From Variovorax sp. (GTDB taxonomy: Bacteria; Pseudomonadota; Gammaproteobacteria; Burkholderiales; Burkholderiaceae_C), in NCBI GenBank assembly GCA_025352265.1, contig JANXTS010000010.1, forward strand, positions 1 through 64,000: a DNA stretch of 64,000 bases, read 5' to 3'. Both the position numbers and the translations under genes were made by a program. Position 1 is the stretch's first letter. Each line of letters opens with the position of its first letter. The notes under the pieces were generated by a model. It did not search any database. It had not been told where the DNA came from and was given only the letters and a program-made list of their open reading frames with translations. Positions 30,752-38,370 of this stretch are shown here, piece by piece.

Positions 30752-30917
30752 TTGAGAGGCTCGTGGATCGAAAAGAAAATCGAAACCGGACTCTGCCGGA
30801 CCGCAACGACATATTCGCGACACGAAGACAAAACAAAATCGTGGCCCACTCAGAGACTTCATCTGCTGTCATTTGTAACTTGTAGACAGTCGCGAATGAC
30901 GGTCATACCAATCGGCC
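30752..30917. promoter_or_regulatory. Former divergent control region of the phosphonate locus
   Basis: These 166 bp separate the binding-protein stub from the GntR-type gene. The stretch is AT-richer than its surroundings and should contain the two divergent promoters. No clear consensus boxes could be assigned by eye. Confidence 0.35.
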
Positions 30918-31526
30918 ATGGTCAAGAAGATATCCAGCAGTCCCACCATCGCACAGCTTCAGGGGAATGCTCTGGCGAATCTGGTTCAGGTCGAAATCGA
31001 ACGCATGATTTTGGACGGCGCGCTGCCATCAGGCGCCAAACTCACTGAAACCACATTGGCCGAGCAACTCGGCGTTTCCCGGCCCGGTGGGCAAAGCTTT
31101 TCGCATGCTCGAAGAAGCGGAACTGGTTCGCACCAGCTCTCCGACGCGATGGACCAGACCGTAAAAGGCGACAACGCCCACGACTCTCACCGCTTCGAAC
31201 TGAAGTTTCATGATCGATTGCTAGAGCTGGCGGGCAACTCCAAGCTGACCGCGACCTACCGCAAGCTGGTCAATGAACTTTCGCTGTTTCGACGCCAGAA
31301 TCTCACTCACGAATCGATGACGGTCTACTCGCGGGAATATCGGCTGATCGTGAAGACCGTCGCCGCACGCGAGCCCGAAGCGGCCGGCCAGGCCATGTAC
31401 CAGCATGTGATGAACAGTCGCGAGCGCACCCTGCGCAATGACAAGGCCAAGCGTGCGGAGACATTGAAGGCGGCCGCGCTTGCCGCCGTCAATACGGTCC
31501 AATCGAACGCTGGCGTGGAGGCCTGA
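30918..31526 (+). pseudogene. Phosphonate-type GntR regulator with frameshift and internal deletion
   Basis: The N-terminus (SPTIAQLQGNALANLVQVEI, then LPSGAKLTETTLAEQLGVSR) and the C-terminus (FHDRLLELAGNSKLTATYRK, LVNELSLFRRQN) are those of the GntR regulator associated with phosphonate utilisation (FCD type). After GVSR the frame shifts: the expected GPVGKAFRMLEEAELVRT lies in another frame near 31084-31140. About 50 residues between LVRT and the DAMDQTVKGDNAHD segment are missing, which restores the frame. The 202-aa ORF therefore survives but lacks the recognition helix end, the wing and the start of the effector domain. It is probably non-functional. Confidence 0.82.
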
Positions 31527-31528
31527 CC

Positions 31529-32077
31529 ATGGCGCTGACTCTTGAAGACATCGAGACCTTGTTTGACCGCCACGGCGGCGCGCAATATAGCGGTGAGCCC
31601 GTGACGCAACTGGCGCACGCGCTGCAGAGCGCCTACCTTGCGGAGCAAGCCGGTGCCGACGACGAGTTGGTCACGGCGGCCTTGTTGCACGACCTCGGCC
31701 ACTTGCTCAACGACCAGGGCGAGACGCCGAGCCTGCGCGGTGTCGACGACCTGCACCAATACTTCGCACTGCCCTTTCTTCGCGGTGTCTTCGGTGAGCG
31801 CGTGCTGTGCGCGATCAAGTGGCATGTCGATGCCAAGCGTTACTTGTGCGCGACGCGACCCGCGTATTGGGGCAGCCTTTCGGACGACTCCAAGCGCAGC
31901 CTGGAGTTGCAGGGCGGCATCTTTTCGGCGGAGCAAGCTGCTCAGTTCATCGGGCAAGAGAACGCGGCCGAAGCGGTGCAGTTGCGACTCTGGGACGACC
32001 AGGCGAAATCTGCAGACATGGTCACGCCGCCGCTGGCGCATTACCTTGCACGCGCTCGTCGCTGCATGCCTCATTGA
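31529..32077 (+). CDS. PhnZ-like HD-domain oxygenase of phosphonate degradation
   Basis: This 182-aa protein belongs to the HDIG family found in phosphonate operons, whose characterised member PhnZ is a mixed-valent di-iron oxygenase cleaving 2-amino-1-hydroxyethylphosphonate. It keeps the iron ligands (H30, H54-D55 in LLHDLGH, H58, H76, H99, D157). It also keeps the Tyr20/Glu23 pair of QYSGEPVTQ that gates the iron site in PhnZ. It starts 2 nt after the broken GntR gene. No PhnY-type hydroxylase partner is in the window. It looks intact although its neighbours are decayed. Confidence 0.85.
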   Translation: MALTLEDIETLFDRHGGAQYSGEPVTQLAHALQSAYLAEQAGADDELVTAALLHDLGHLLNDQGETPSLRGVDDLHQYFALPFLRGVFGERVLCAIKWHVDAKRYLCATRPAYWGSLSDDSKRSLELQGGIFSAEQAAQFIGQENAAEAVQLRLWDDQAKSADMVTPPLAHYLARARRCMPH

Positions 32078-32112
32078 GCGCCATCTGCACCATGGTCGTA
32101 GAAGGCGGCGTG

Positions 32113-32145
32113 ATCGTGTTGCGCTTCGCTGAAGCGCAACACGAT
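32113..32145. other. Perfect 15-bp inverted repeat (hairpin)
   Basis: ATCGTGTTGCGCTTC, loop GCT, then GAAGCGCAACACGAT is an uninterrupted 15-bp stem. It lies between the convergent PhnZ-like and decarboxylase genes (36 bp after one stop, 15 bp before the other). No T tract follows on either strand, so it may end transcription in both directions weakly or protect mRNA 3' ends. Confidence 0.65.
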
Positions 32146-32159
32146 TGTCGAGCGTGCGG

Positions 32160-34490
32160 TCAGTCCGATGCTGTGATGGCAGCAACAGGTGCCGCGACGC
32201 AATCGGCGTAGTAGCGCTTCTTGCCCGTCTCGTCGACCTTAGCCACCAAGCCGTGGATATCGGTTTCGAAGCCTGGGCACTCGGTATTGAACTCGCGCGC
32301 GAAGCGCAGATAGTCGACGATCTTCTTGTTGAAGACCTCGCCCGGGATGAGCAATGGAATACCCGGTGGATACGGGGTGATCAGGCTCGTCGTGATACGA
32401 CCCTCGAGGAAGTCGATCTCGACGCGCTCTGTCTTGCGGTGCGCGATGTGCGCAAAGGCATCGCTCGGCTTCATGGCAGGCGTCAGGTCGCTCAGGTACA
32501 TCTCGGTGGTGAGCTTGGCTACGTCGAAGCGCGCATAAAGCTTGTGTATGTGCTGGCACAACTCGCGCAGGCCGAGCCGCTCATAGCCCGGATGACTTTG
32601 GCAGAACTCCGGAAGGATGCGCCACATCGGTTGATTGCGCGCGTAGTCGTCCTTGAACTGTTGCAGCGCCGTGAGCAGCGTGTTCCAGCGGCCCTTGGTG
32701 ATGCCAATGGTGAACATGATGAAGAAGCTGTAGAGCCCGGTCTTCTCGACGATCACGCCGTGCTCTGCCAAAAATTTGGTCAGCACGCTGGCTGGGATGC
32801 CGGTGTCCGCAAAGTTGCCTTCGAGGTCGAGGCCCGGCGTGACGATGGTCGACTTAATAGGGTCGAGCATATTGAAGCCGTCGGCCAAGTCACCGAAACC
32901 GTGCCAGTTGCGCGGCGACTTCTTGGTCTTGCCGCGCTTGGACGATGTGCCTTCCTTCTCGCCCTTCATGATCCAGTCTTCCGCACGACCGATACCTTCG
33001 TCGACAAGCTTCTCAGGGCCCCAAACCTTGAACCACCAGTCGTCCTTGCCGAACTCCTCTTCGACCTTGCGCATGGCGCGACGAAAGTCGAGCGCCTCGA
33101 GGATGCTTTCTTCGACCAGCGCAGTACCGCCGGGCGGCTCCATCATGGCGGCGGCCACGTCGCAGCTGGCGATGATCGCGTACTGCGGGCTGGTCGACGA
33201 GTGCATCAGATAGGCCTCGTTGAACAAGTCGCGGTCGAGCGCGCGGTTCTGCGAATCCTGCACCAGCACATGGCTGGCCTGGCTGATGCCGGCCAGTAGC
33301 TTGTGCGTCGATTGAGTCGCGAACACCAGCGAATCCTTCGGCCGCACGCGGCGCTTGCCCATCGCGTGGTACGCACCGTAGAACGGATGAAACGCCGCGT
33401 GCGGCAACCACGCTTCGTCAAAGTGCAGCGTGTCGACGTAGCCGTCGAGCATGTTCTTGATGGTCTCGGTGTTGTAGATCACACCGTCATAGGTCGACTG
33501 CGTGAGCGTCATCACGCGTGGCTTCACCGTCTCCGGATCGCGGTCTTTCAACAGTGGATTCGCCTTGATCTTCGCTTTGATGGCGCTCTTCTCGAATTCG
33601 CTCTTCGGGATCGGTCCGATGATGCCGAAGTGGTTGCGCGTGGGCTTCATGAAAACCGGGATCGCGCCCGTCATGATGATGGCGTGCAAGATCGATTTAT
33701 GGCAGTTGCGGTCGACCACCACCACGTCGTCAGGCGCGACGGTGTGGTGCCACACCATCTTGTTACTGGTGCTCGTACCGTTGGTGACGAAGAAGCAATG
33801 GTCGGCGTTGAAGATCCGCGCCGCATTGCGCTCGCTGGCCGCGACCGGGCCGGTGTGGTCGAGCAATTGACCCAATTCTTCGACCGCATTGCACACGTCG
33901 GCACGCAGCATGTTCTCGCCGAAGAACTGATGGAACATGCGTCCCACCGGGCTCTTCAAAAACGCCACGCCTCCGGAATGTCCCGGGCAATGCCAAGAGT
34001 AAGAACCGTCTTCGGCGTAGTCGATCAGCGCCTTGAAGAACGGCGGCTGCACGCCTTCGAGGTAGCTCTTGGCCTCACGGATGATGTGACGCGCCACGAA
34101 CTCCGGCGTGTCCTCGAACATGTGGATGAAGCCGTGCAACTCGCGCAGGATGTCGTTGGGGATGTGGCGCGCGGTCTTGGTCTCGCCATAGATGTAGATC
34201 GGCACGTCGGCGTTCTTGCGCCGCACTTCGCCGATGAAGGTGCGCAGGTTGAGCACGGCGGGATCCAGGTCTGGGCCGACCGTGAACTCCTCGTCATCGA
34301 TCGACAGGATGAAGGCGCTGGCGCGGCTTTGCTGCTGCGCGAACTGACTCAGGTCGCCATAGCTGGTCACGCCCAGTACCTCGAAGCCCTCGCCGACGAT
34401 CGCTTCGGCCAATGCGCGAATACCCAGGCCCGAGGTGTTTTCGGCGCGGTAGTCCTCGTCGATGATGACGATCGGAAAACGAAATTTCAT
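32160..34490 (-). CDS. Orn/Lys/Arg decarboxylase (PLP group III)
   Basis: From ATG 34490 the enzyme has 776 aa, normal for inducible basic amino-acid decarboxylases. It has an N-terminal response-regulator-like domain (residues about 1-130, FPIVIIDEDYRAENTSGLGI). The PLP fold follows with HCPGHSGGVAFLKSPVG, VTNGTSTSNKMVWH, HFDEAWLPHAAFHP and the Schiff-base lysine in FATQSTHKLLAGISQ. The C-terminal domain has PYPPGIPLLIPGEVF. The preferred substrate (arginine, lysine or ornithine) is not decided by motifs seen here; arginine is plausible. No adiC/cadB-type antiporter is adjacent. Confidence 0.93.
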   Translation of the reverse strand: MKFRFPIVIIDEDYRAENTSGLGIRALAEAIVGEGFEVLGVTSYGDLSQFAQQQSRASAFILSIDDEEFTVGPDLDPAVLNLRTFIGEVRRKNADVPIYIYGETKTARHIPNDILRELHGFIHMFEDTPEFVARHIIREAKSYLEGVQPPFFKALIDYAEDGSYSWHCPGHSGGVAFLKSPVGRMFHQFFGENMLRADVCNAVEELGQLLDHTGPVAASERNAARIFNADHCFFVTNGTSTSNKMVWHHTVAPDDVVVVDRNCHKSILHAIIMTGAIPVFMKPTRNHFGIIGPIPKSEFEKSAIKAKIKANPLLKDRDPETVKPRVMTLTQSTYDGVIYNTETIKNMLDGYVDTLHFDEAWLPHAAFHPFYGAYHAMGKRRVRPKDSLVFATQSTHKLLAGISQASHVLVQDSQNRALDRDLFNEAYLMHSSTSPQYAIIASCDVAAAMMEPPGGTALVEESILEALDFRRAMRKVEEEFGKDDWWFKVWGPEKLVDEGIGRAEDWIMKGEKEGTSSKRGKTKKSPRNWHGFGDLADGFNMLDPIKSTIVTPGLDLEGNFADTGIPASVLTKFLAEHGVIVEKTGLYSFFIMFTIGITKGRWNTLLTALQQFKDDYARNQPMWRILPEFCQSHPGYERLGLRELCQHIHKLYARFDVAKLTTEMYLSDLTPAMKPSDAFAHIAHRKTERVEIDFLEGRITTSLITPYPPGIPLLIPGEVFNKKIVDYLRFAREFNTECPGFETDIHGLVAKVDETGKKRYYADCVAAPVAAITASD

Positions 34491-34596
34491 GTGCGGAGTC
34501 CGGCAGGGAAAAGAGCCGCGAAGTGTAAGGAATTCACGTGACGCCTGCCGGACCATCTATCCGACAATGCGGGCTGGCAACAACAAGGAGGCTTCA

Positions 34597-35022
34597 ATGG
34601 CGAATTCAACGGTCTGGTGGCTCATCGCTGGCGCAGCCATCGTGCTCGAGTTGCTGTCGGGCACCGTTTACCTTTTGCTGCTGAGCGCGGGCTTTGCTTC
34701 GGCTGCCGTCGCGGCGCATCTGGGCTTGGGCCTCCCCACCCAAATCATCGTCGCGGCAATCGTCGGTGTCGGCGCCGTGCTCAGCTGGCATCTGATTCGC
34801 CGTGGCCGCCCTGCCCCGCTGGACAGCGCGTCGAACCCCGACGTGAACATGGACATTGGCGAGAAGGTCCATGTCGACGCGTGGAATCCCGACGGTACGG
34901 CAACGGTCCGCTACCGCGGCACGCAATGGACCGTGGTGCCCCGCGCCGGTCATACACCAGAGCCAGGGGAGCATCGCGTGACCGAAGTCATCGGCAGCCG
35001 GCTCGTTGTCGACAAGATCTGA
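34597..35022 (+). CDS. NfeD-family membrane protein
   Basis: ATG 34597 has AAGGAG 6 nt upstream and gives 141 aa. Two or three membrane segments (VWWLIAGAAIVLELLSGTVY, QIIVAAIVGVGAVLSWHLI) precede an OB-fold domain (GEKVHVDAWNPDGTATVRYR) ending IGSRLVVDKI. Short NfeD proteins pair with SPFH/stomatin proteins in membrane microdomains; the partner is the next gene, 51 bp downstream. Confidence 0.92.
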   Translation: MANSTVWWLIAGAAIVLELLSGTVYLLLLSAGFASAAVAAHLGLGLPTQIIVAAIVGVGAVLSWHLIRRGRPAPLDSASNPDVNMDIGEKVHVDAWNPDGTATVRYRGTQWTVVPRAGHTPEPGEHRVTEVIGSRLVVDKI

Positions 35023-35073
35023 AAAACTCAAGCCGAACAAGCAACCGAAGAAATAACCGAAGGAACCCAACAC

Positions 35074-36006
35074 ATGGAATACGCAGTCCCCTTAGTCATT
35101 TTGATCATCGCGGTGATCTTCATCAGCCAGTCGGTCAAGTTCGTCCCGCAGCAAAACGCATGGGTGCGTGAGCGCCTCGGCAAATACCACAGCACGATGA
35201 CGCCTGGCGCCAACTTCCTTATTCCGTTCATCGACAAGGTCGCCTACAACCACAGCCTGAAGGAGATACCACTCGATGTGCCGAGCCAGATTTGCATCAC
35301 GCGCGACAACACGCAGTTGCAGGTCGACGGCATCCTGTACTTTCAGGTGACCGACCCGATGCGCGCGAGTTACGGTTCGTCGAACTACATCATGGCCGTC
35401 ACCCAACTGGCGCAGACCTCTCTGCGCAGCGTGATCGGCAAACTGGAGCTCGACAAGACCTTCGAGGAGCGCGACATCATCAACGCGCAAGTGGTGCAAG
35501 CCATCGACGAGGCCGCGCTCAACTGGGGCGTGAAGGTGCTGCGCTACGAGATCAAGGACCTGACGCCGCCGAAGGAAATCCTGCTGGCCATGCAGGCGCA
35601 AATCACTGCCGAGCGCGGCAAGCGCGCGCTTATCGCCGCATCCGAAGGCCGCCGCCAGGAGCAGATCAACATCGCGACCGGCGAGCGCGAAGCTTTCATC
35701 GCGCGCTCCGAAGGCGAGAAGCAGGCGCAGATCAATAACGCCCAGGGCGAGGCTGCCGCCATCACCGCAGTCGCAGATGCAACGGCTTTTGCCATCGAGC
35801 GTGTCGCCGCTGCGATTCGCCAGCCGGGCGGTGAACAAGCTGTGCAGCTGAAGGTCGCCGAGCGCGCAATCGATGCCTACAGCAAGGTCGCAGCCGATTC
35901 GAAGACCACGCTGATCGTGCCCAGCAACATGACCGAGACCTCGGCGCTCATCGCATCGGCGATGCGAATGGTGCAAGCCGCAAAAACCAGTCCCGGAGCC
36001 GGTTAG
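35074..36006 (+). CDS. SPFH/stomatin-family protein (paraslipin, QmcA-like)
   Basis: This 310-aa protein has an N-terminal membrane anchor (VPLVILIIAVIFISQSVKFV) and a band-7 domain (QNAWVRERLGKYHSTMTPGA, LDVPSQICITRDNTQLQVDG). A long Ala/Glu/Arg coiled coil follows (AERGKRALIAASEGRRQEQI, GEKQAQINNAQGEAAAITA). It assembles as membrane-associated oligomers with NfeD. The gene ends 14 bp before tRNA-Ser. Confidence 0.94.
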   Translation: MEYAVPLVILIIAVIFISQSVKFVPQQNAWVRERLGKYHSTMTPGANFLIPFIDKVAYNHSLKEIPLDVPSQICITRDNTQLQVDGILYFQVTDPMRASYGSSNYIMAVTQLAQTSLRSVIGKLELDKTFEERDIINAQVVQAIDEAALNWGVKVLRYEIKDLTPPKEILLAMQAQITAERGKRALIAASEGRRQEQINIATGEREAFIARSEGEKQAQINNAQGEAAAITAVADATAFAIERVAAAIRQPGGEQAVQLKVAERAIDAYSKVAADSKTTLIVPSNMTETSALIASAMRMVQAAKTSPGAG

Positions 36007-36020
36007 AATCTGGGGCTGCT

Positions 36021-36110
36021 GGAGCGGTGGATGAGCGGTTTAAGTCGCACGCCTGGAAAGCGTGTGAGGGTTAATACCCTCCGCGGGTTCGAATCCCGCC
36101 TGCTCCGCCA
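36021..36110 (+). tRNA. tRNA-Ser (anticodon GGA)
   Basis: The 90-nt sequence folds as a class II tRNA: acceptor GGAGCGG/CTGCTCC-type pairing, a D arm, the anticodon arm CACGCCTGGAAAGCGTG with GGA, a long variable arm (AGGGTTAATACCCTC) and GGGTTCGAATCCC as T arm, with CCA encoded. It reads UCC and UCU serine codons. Its 3' end borders a prophage remnant, a usual insertion position. Confidence 0.97.
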
Positions 36111-36123
36111 GATGACTAGTAAC

Positions 36124-36146
36124 GACGCCCCTTTCGGGGCGTTTTT
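36124..36146 (+). terminator. Terminator after tRNA-Ser
   Basis: ACGCCCC-TTT-CGGGGCGT followed by TTTTTG lies 14 bp after the tRNA. Confidence 0.85.
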
Positions 36147-36177
36147 GCTTTTCTACCCCCCTTGTTACCCTCCTTAG

Positions 36178-36642
36178 TTAAAAGAGGCGCTGCCGCTCAA
36201 ATTCGACGTCGCTCACGTCTTGTAGCGCCTGCGTGATCTCGCCAGAGTTTTGCGCCAAGGCCACGAGGCCTGCGTAGTAACCAAGCGAACGCCACGCACG
36301 CAGCGTGGTGCTGTCGACTGGCTCCAACGAAACCGCATCAACGGCACGCTGTTCCGCCACCGCAATCTCGCCAGCGCGGATCATTGCTGCCTCATGCGCC
36401 GCGGCTTTGGTCACATCCGCGAACTGTTGGCTTGATCCATCATCTTCGTCGTCCTCACTCGGCCCGATGATTCGCACGCCGAAGCGCGCCACCATCTCAT
36501 GCGCCGGGGCGCCTCCCTCGCGAACCGCCGGCCAGACGATCGCGCTGAAATACACATGCCCCATGCGGCTGATCACCTCCCACTCGAGGAGCAGCGGCTG
36601 CAGCCCGTACTTCGAAACGTGCAGTATTTGAATTGTTGGCAT
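36178..36642 (-). CDS. Hypothetical protein of the prophage remnant
   Basis: ATG 36642 gives 154 aa beginning MPTIQILHVSKYGLQPLLLE; the track start at 36654 adds four residues and neither has a clear ribosome site. There are no membrane segments or signal peptide. An acidic stretch (PSEDDEDDGSS) divides two parts. No family is recognised. It is the most tRNA-proximal gene of the remnant, on the minus strand like the rest. Confidence 0.6.
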   Translation of the reverse strand: MPTIQILHVSKYGLQPLLLEWEVISRMGHVYFSAIVWPAVREGGAPAHEMVARFGVRIIGPSEDDEDDGSSQQFADVTKAAAHEAAMIRAGEIAVAEQRAVDAVSLEPVDSTTLRAWRSLGYYAGLVALAQNSGEITQALQDVSDVEFERQRLF

Positions 36643-36654
36643 AACAAAATCCAA

Positions 36655-36690
36655 TTAAAAAAAAAGCCCGGCCGGTGTGCCGGGCTGTGA
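36655..36690 (-). terminator. Terminator downstream of the 50-aa gene
   Basis: On the minus strand AGCCCGGC-ACACC-GGCCGGGCT is followed by a run of ten T residues. The 36178-36642 gene begins almost directly after it. Confidence 0.85.
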
Positions 36691-36705
36691 GTTGCTATCG
36701 ATCGA

Positions 36706-36858
36706 TCAGCGCTTACCGGTCGACTTGACCTTCTGCGTCAGCACACTGGCGGCGACCGTGCGCACTGGCTTCGGTGTCGACGGATTGCTTAGCAACTTGC
36801 TGGCGATGGTGGCCACGCGCGCTGACGTGGTTTCGTTGGGTTTCTCAGCGGAAGACAT
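36706..36858 (-). CDS. Small (50-aa) hypothetical protein, too short for the track
   Basis: ATG 36858 opens MSSAEKPNETTSARVATIAS and ends TQKVKSTGKR with TGA at 36706. The core KLLSNPSTPKPVRTVAASVL reads as one helix pair, and the VATIASKLLSN / VRTVAASVLTQ halves look like a duplicated short unit. A strong terminator follows directly. Small proteins with this pattern occur in prophages; the function is unknown. Confidence 0.6.
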   Translation of the reverse strand: MSSAEKPNETTSARVATIASKLLSNPSTPKPVRTVAASVLTQKVKSTGKR

Positions 36859-37020
36859 ATAATTGAGGGCTGGTAAAAGATGGAAGGGGTATTAGCCCCA
36901 TCCCGGTTTCACACCGCTCCGGCCCTCACGCAGTTCGCCCGTCGAAAAGATGGACTGTCGAGGGTCTTTTTCATTTGGGGCAGGCGCCGGCGGCGGTGGC
37001 AACCTGTCCGCTGATTCATC

Positions 37021-37590
37021 TCATGATGACGGGCTCTCGGCAGTTGACGCATGCTCGACGTCGATGCTCGGAAAGTCGAGCGACTCCATACTCCATCCCT
37101 TGGAGCGACTGGCCATGATCTTGGGTGCGGCCGACAGGATCTGCACGAGACGGTGCGTCGGGTTCCTGACGCCAGTGAAGTCGACGGCCTGCGCCGTGAG
37201 TTCAGCAAAAATTTCGATTGTCGACATGTAGCGCCCGTCGCGAAGCAGCCGGTAGACACGCTGTTGTATGTCGGCTCGCCACTCGCGCCGCGTCGGGGCT
37301 TCCGAAGTAAAGGTCATGACCTGAGTGGCAGGAAGCGCCATCTGAGCCGAGAAGATTTCGGCGGTCAGATCGTCCGGCGTCGCTGCGTGTGCGAGCGCGG
37401 CGAGCTCCATCTCCACCATGGCCAGTTTGCTCTTGACCGCGTCGCGCATCCCATTAACTTCGTCTCGCAAGGCTTCTACACGCACGCATTCGTGTTCCAC
37501 ACGGGCAAGCTCTCGATGCATGTTAGCGGCGAGCAGAAGCAGGGCTTCGCGGTAAAGGGTCGGGTTTGTCACAGAGCAAATGTAACTCAT
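37021..37590 (-). CDS. Hypothetical prophage protein with coiled-coil N-terminus
   Basis: From ATG 37590 the protein has 189 aa. Residues about 15-70 (ELARVEHECVRVEALRDEVN) are heptad-like. The C-terminal part (RVYRLLRDGRYMSTIEIFAE then FTGVRNPTHRLVQILSAAPK) looks like a small winged helix, so a DNA-binding regulator is possible. An upstream ATG at 37629 is an alternative start. No family name can be given. Confidence 0.55.
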   Translation of the reverse strand: MSYICSVTNPTLYREALLLLAANMHRELARVEHECVRVEALRDEVNGMRDAVKSKLAMVEMELAALAHAATPDDLTAEIFSAQMALPATQVMTFTSEAPTRREWRADIQQRVYRLLRDGRYMSTIEIFAELTAQAVDFTGVRNPTHRLVQILSAAPKIMASRSKGWSMESLDFPSIDVEHASTAESPSS

Positions 37591-37641
37591 ATTTGTCCCG
37601 GAGACGAGAGAGATATTCCCTCTTTGCATTTTCCCGCAGAT

Positions 37642-37878
37642 TTATTGCTGTGCGCCCGTACAGATGTGTCTAGTTTCAGGGAAGGTCCGCAACACGCTGG
37701 CCGGCACCGGCACAAGGTGATGCCCGAAAACGAACTCGCCAACCAGCGGGCGGCTCGCATCCTTGAAGCGCCACGCCAGCCCATCGGGCTCGGTCACCGT
37801 CAGGTACGCGCCGATGTTGGCTTCGCAGCCCTTGACCTCGCCAACGACGATGCAGATGTCGCCTGATTTGATTGACAT
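37642..37878 (-). CDS. Small hypothetical prophage protein (beta-rich)
   Basis: ATG 37878 with GGAG upstream gives 78 aa beginning MSIKSGDICIVVGEVKGCEA. The pattern of short strands with LTVTEPDGLAWRFKDASRPL and VPVPASVLRTFP is typical of small SH3-like barrel proteins in Burkholderiales prophages. The track version starts 17 codons earlier. No function is known. Confidence 0.6.
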   Translation of the reverse strand: MSIKSGDICIVVGEVKGCEANIGAYLTVTEPDGLAWRFKDASRPLVGEFVFGHHLVPVPASVLRTFPETRHICTGAQQ

Positions 37879-37968
37879 GGTGTGCTCCGGAAAAAGTGGT
37901 TTAAGAGCACGCAGTTTCTGCGTCGACACGCACTGAACAGGCAGTACCCGACTCGCGTGAGGTTACGT

Positions 37969-38046
37969 TTCTGCGCAAGGTTTTGCGCGTCTGCGCAAGG
38001 CGATGTCCAGCGCTCAGCGACGATCGCTTGCGCGTTTGCGCAAGGC
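37969..38046. repeat. Repeated TGCGCAAGG motifs, probable operator region
   Basis: CTGCGCAAGG occurs at 37971-37980 and 37991-38000, exactly 20 bp apart, and TTGCGCAAGG at 38036-38045. CGCTTGCGC at 38026-38034 is an inverted partial copy. The core TTGCGCAA is palindromic. The cluster sits in the 213-bp gap between two minus-strand prophage genes and looks like repressor operators. Confidence 0.55.
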
Positions 38047-38091
38047 GGTCGCGAAACTATTCTTCTTGACTATCGACGTGCCGGCGGCTAG

Positions 38092-38313
38092 CTATCTGGT
38101 CGCCGCCCACTCAGGCAGCTCATCAGCTTTCGCACTGGCTGAAGCGCGTCGTGCTGGCCGATCGCTGCGGCGGGCATCTTTGATGCCGTCTCGCACGCCC
38201 CACCGAATCACGAGATACAGGACGTATAGGCCGATCAACGTGCCGATGACAGATAGCACCATGCCTGCGAAAAATAGCTTCGTCATCTCGATCTGGAAAT
38301 CGTGCACGCTCAT
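38092..38313 (-). CDS. Small membrane protein of the prophage remnant
   Basis: This 73-aa protein has one clear membrane helix (FFAGMVLSVIGTLIGLYVLY, about residues 14-34) and a basic cytosolic tail (GIKDARRSDRPARRA). Small proteins of this type precede or follow tail genes in Burkholderiales prophages. The function is unknown. Confidence 0.65.
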   Translation of the reverse strand: MSVHDFQIEMTKLFFAGMVLSVIGTLIGLYVLYLVIRWGVRDGIKDARRSDRPARRASASAKADELPEWAATR

Positions 38314-38370
38314 GGCCTACCTTTCAGCACCGTTGATTGGATTGAGCGAGATTTTGAGCCAACGCGGCTC

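Noticed and set aside
30315-30872. 185-aa minus-strand ORF taken as one protein
   Set aside because: Only its middle part matches PhnX; the two ends are out-of-frame or antisense sequence, so it was annotated as a pseudogene fragment.
33303-34541. 412-aa plus-strand ORF
   Set aside because: It lies antisense to the decarboxylase, whose motifs are complete.
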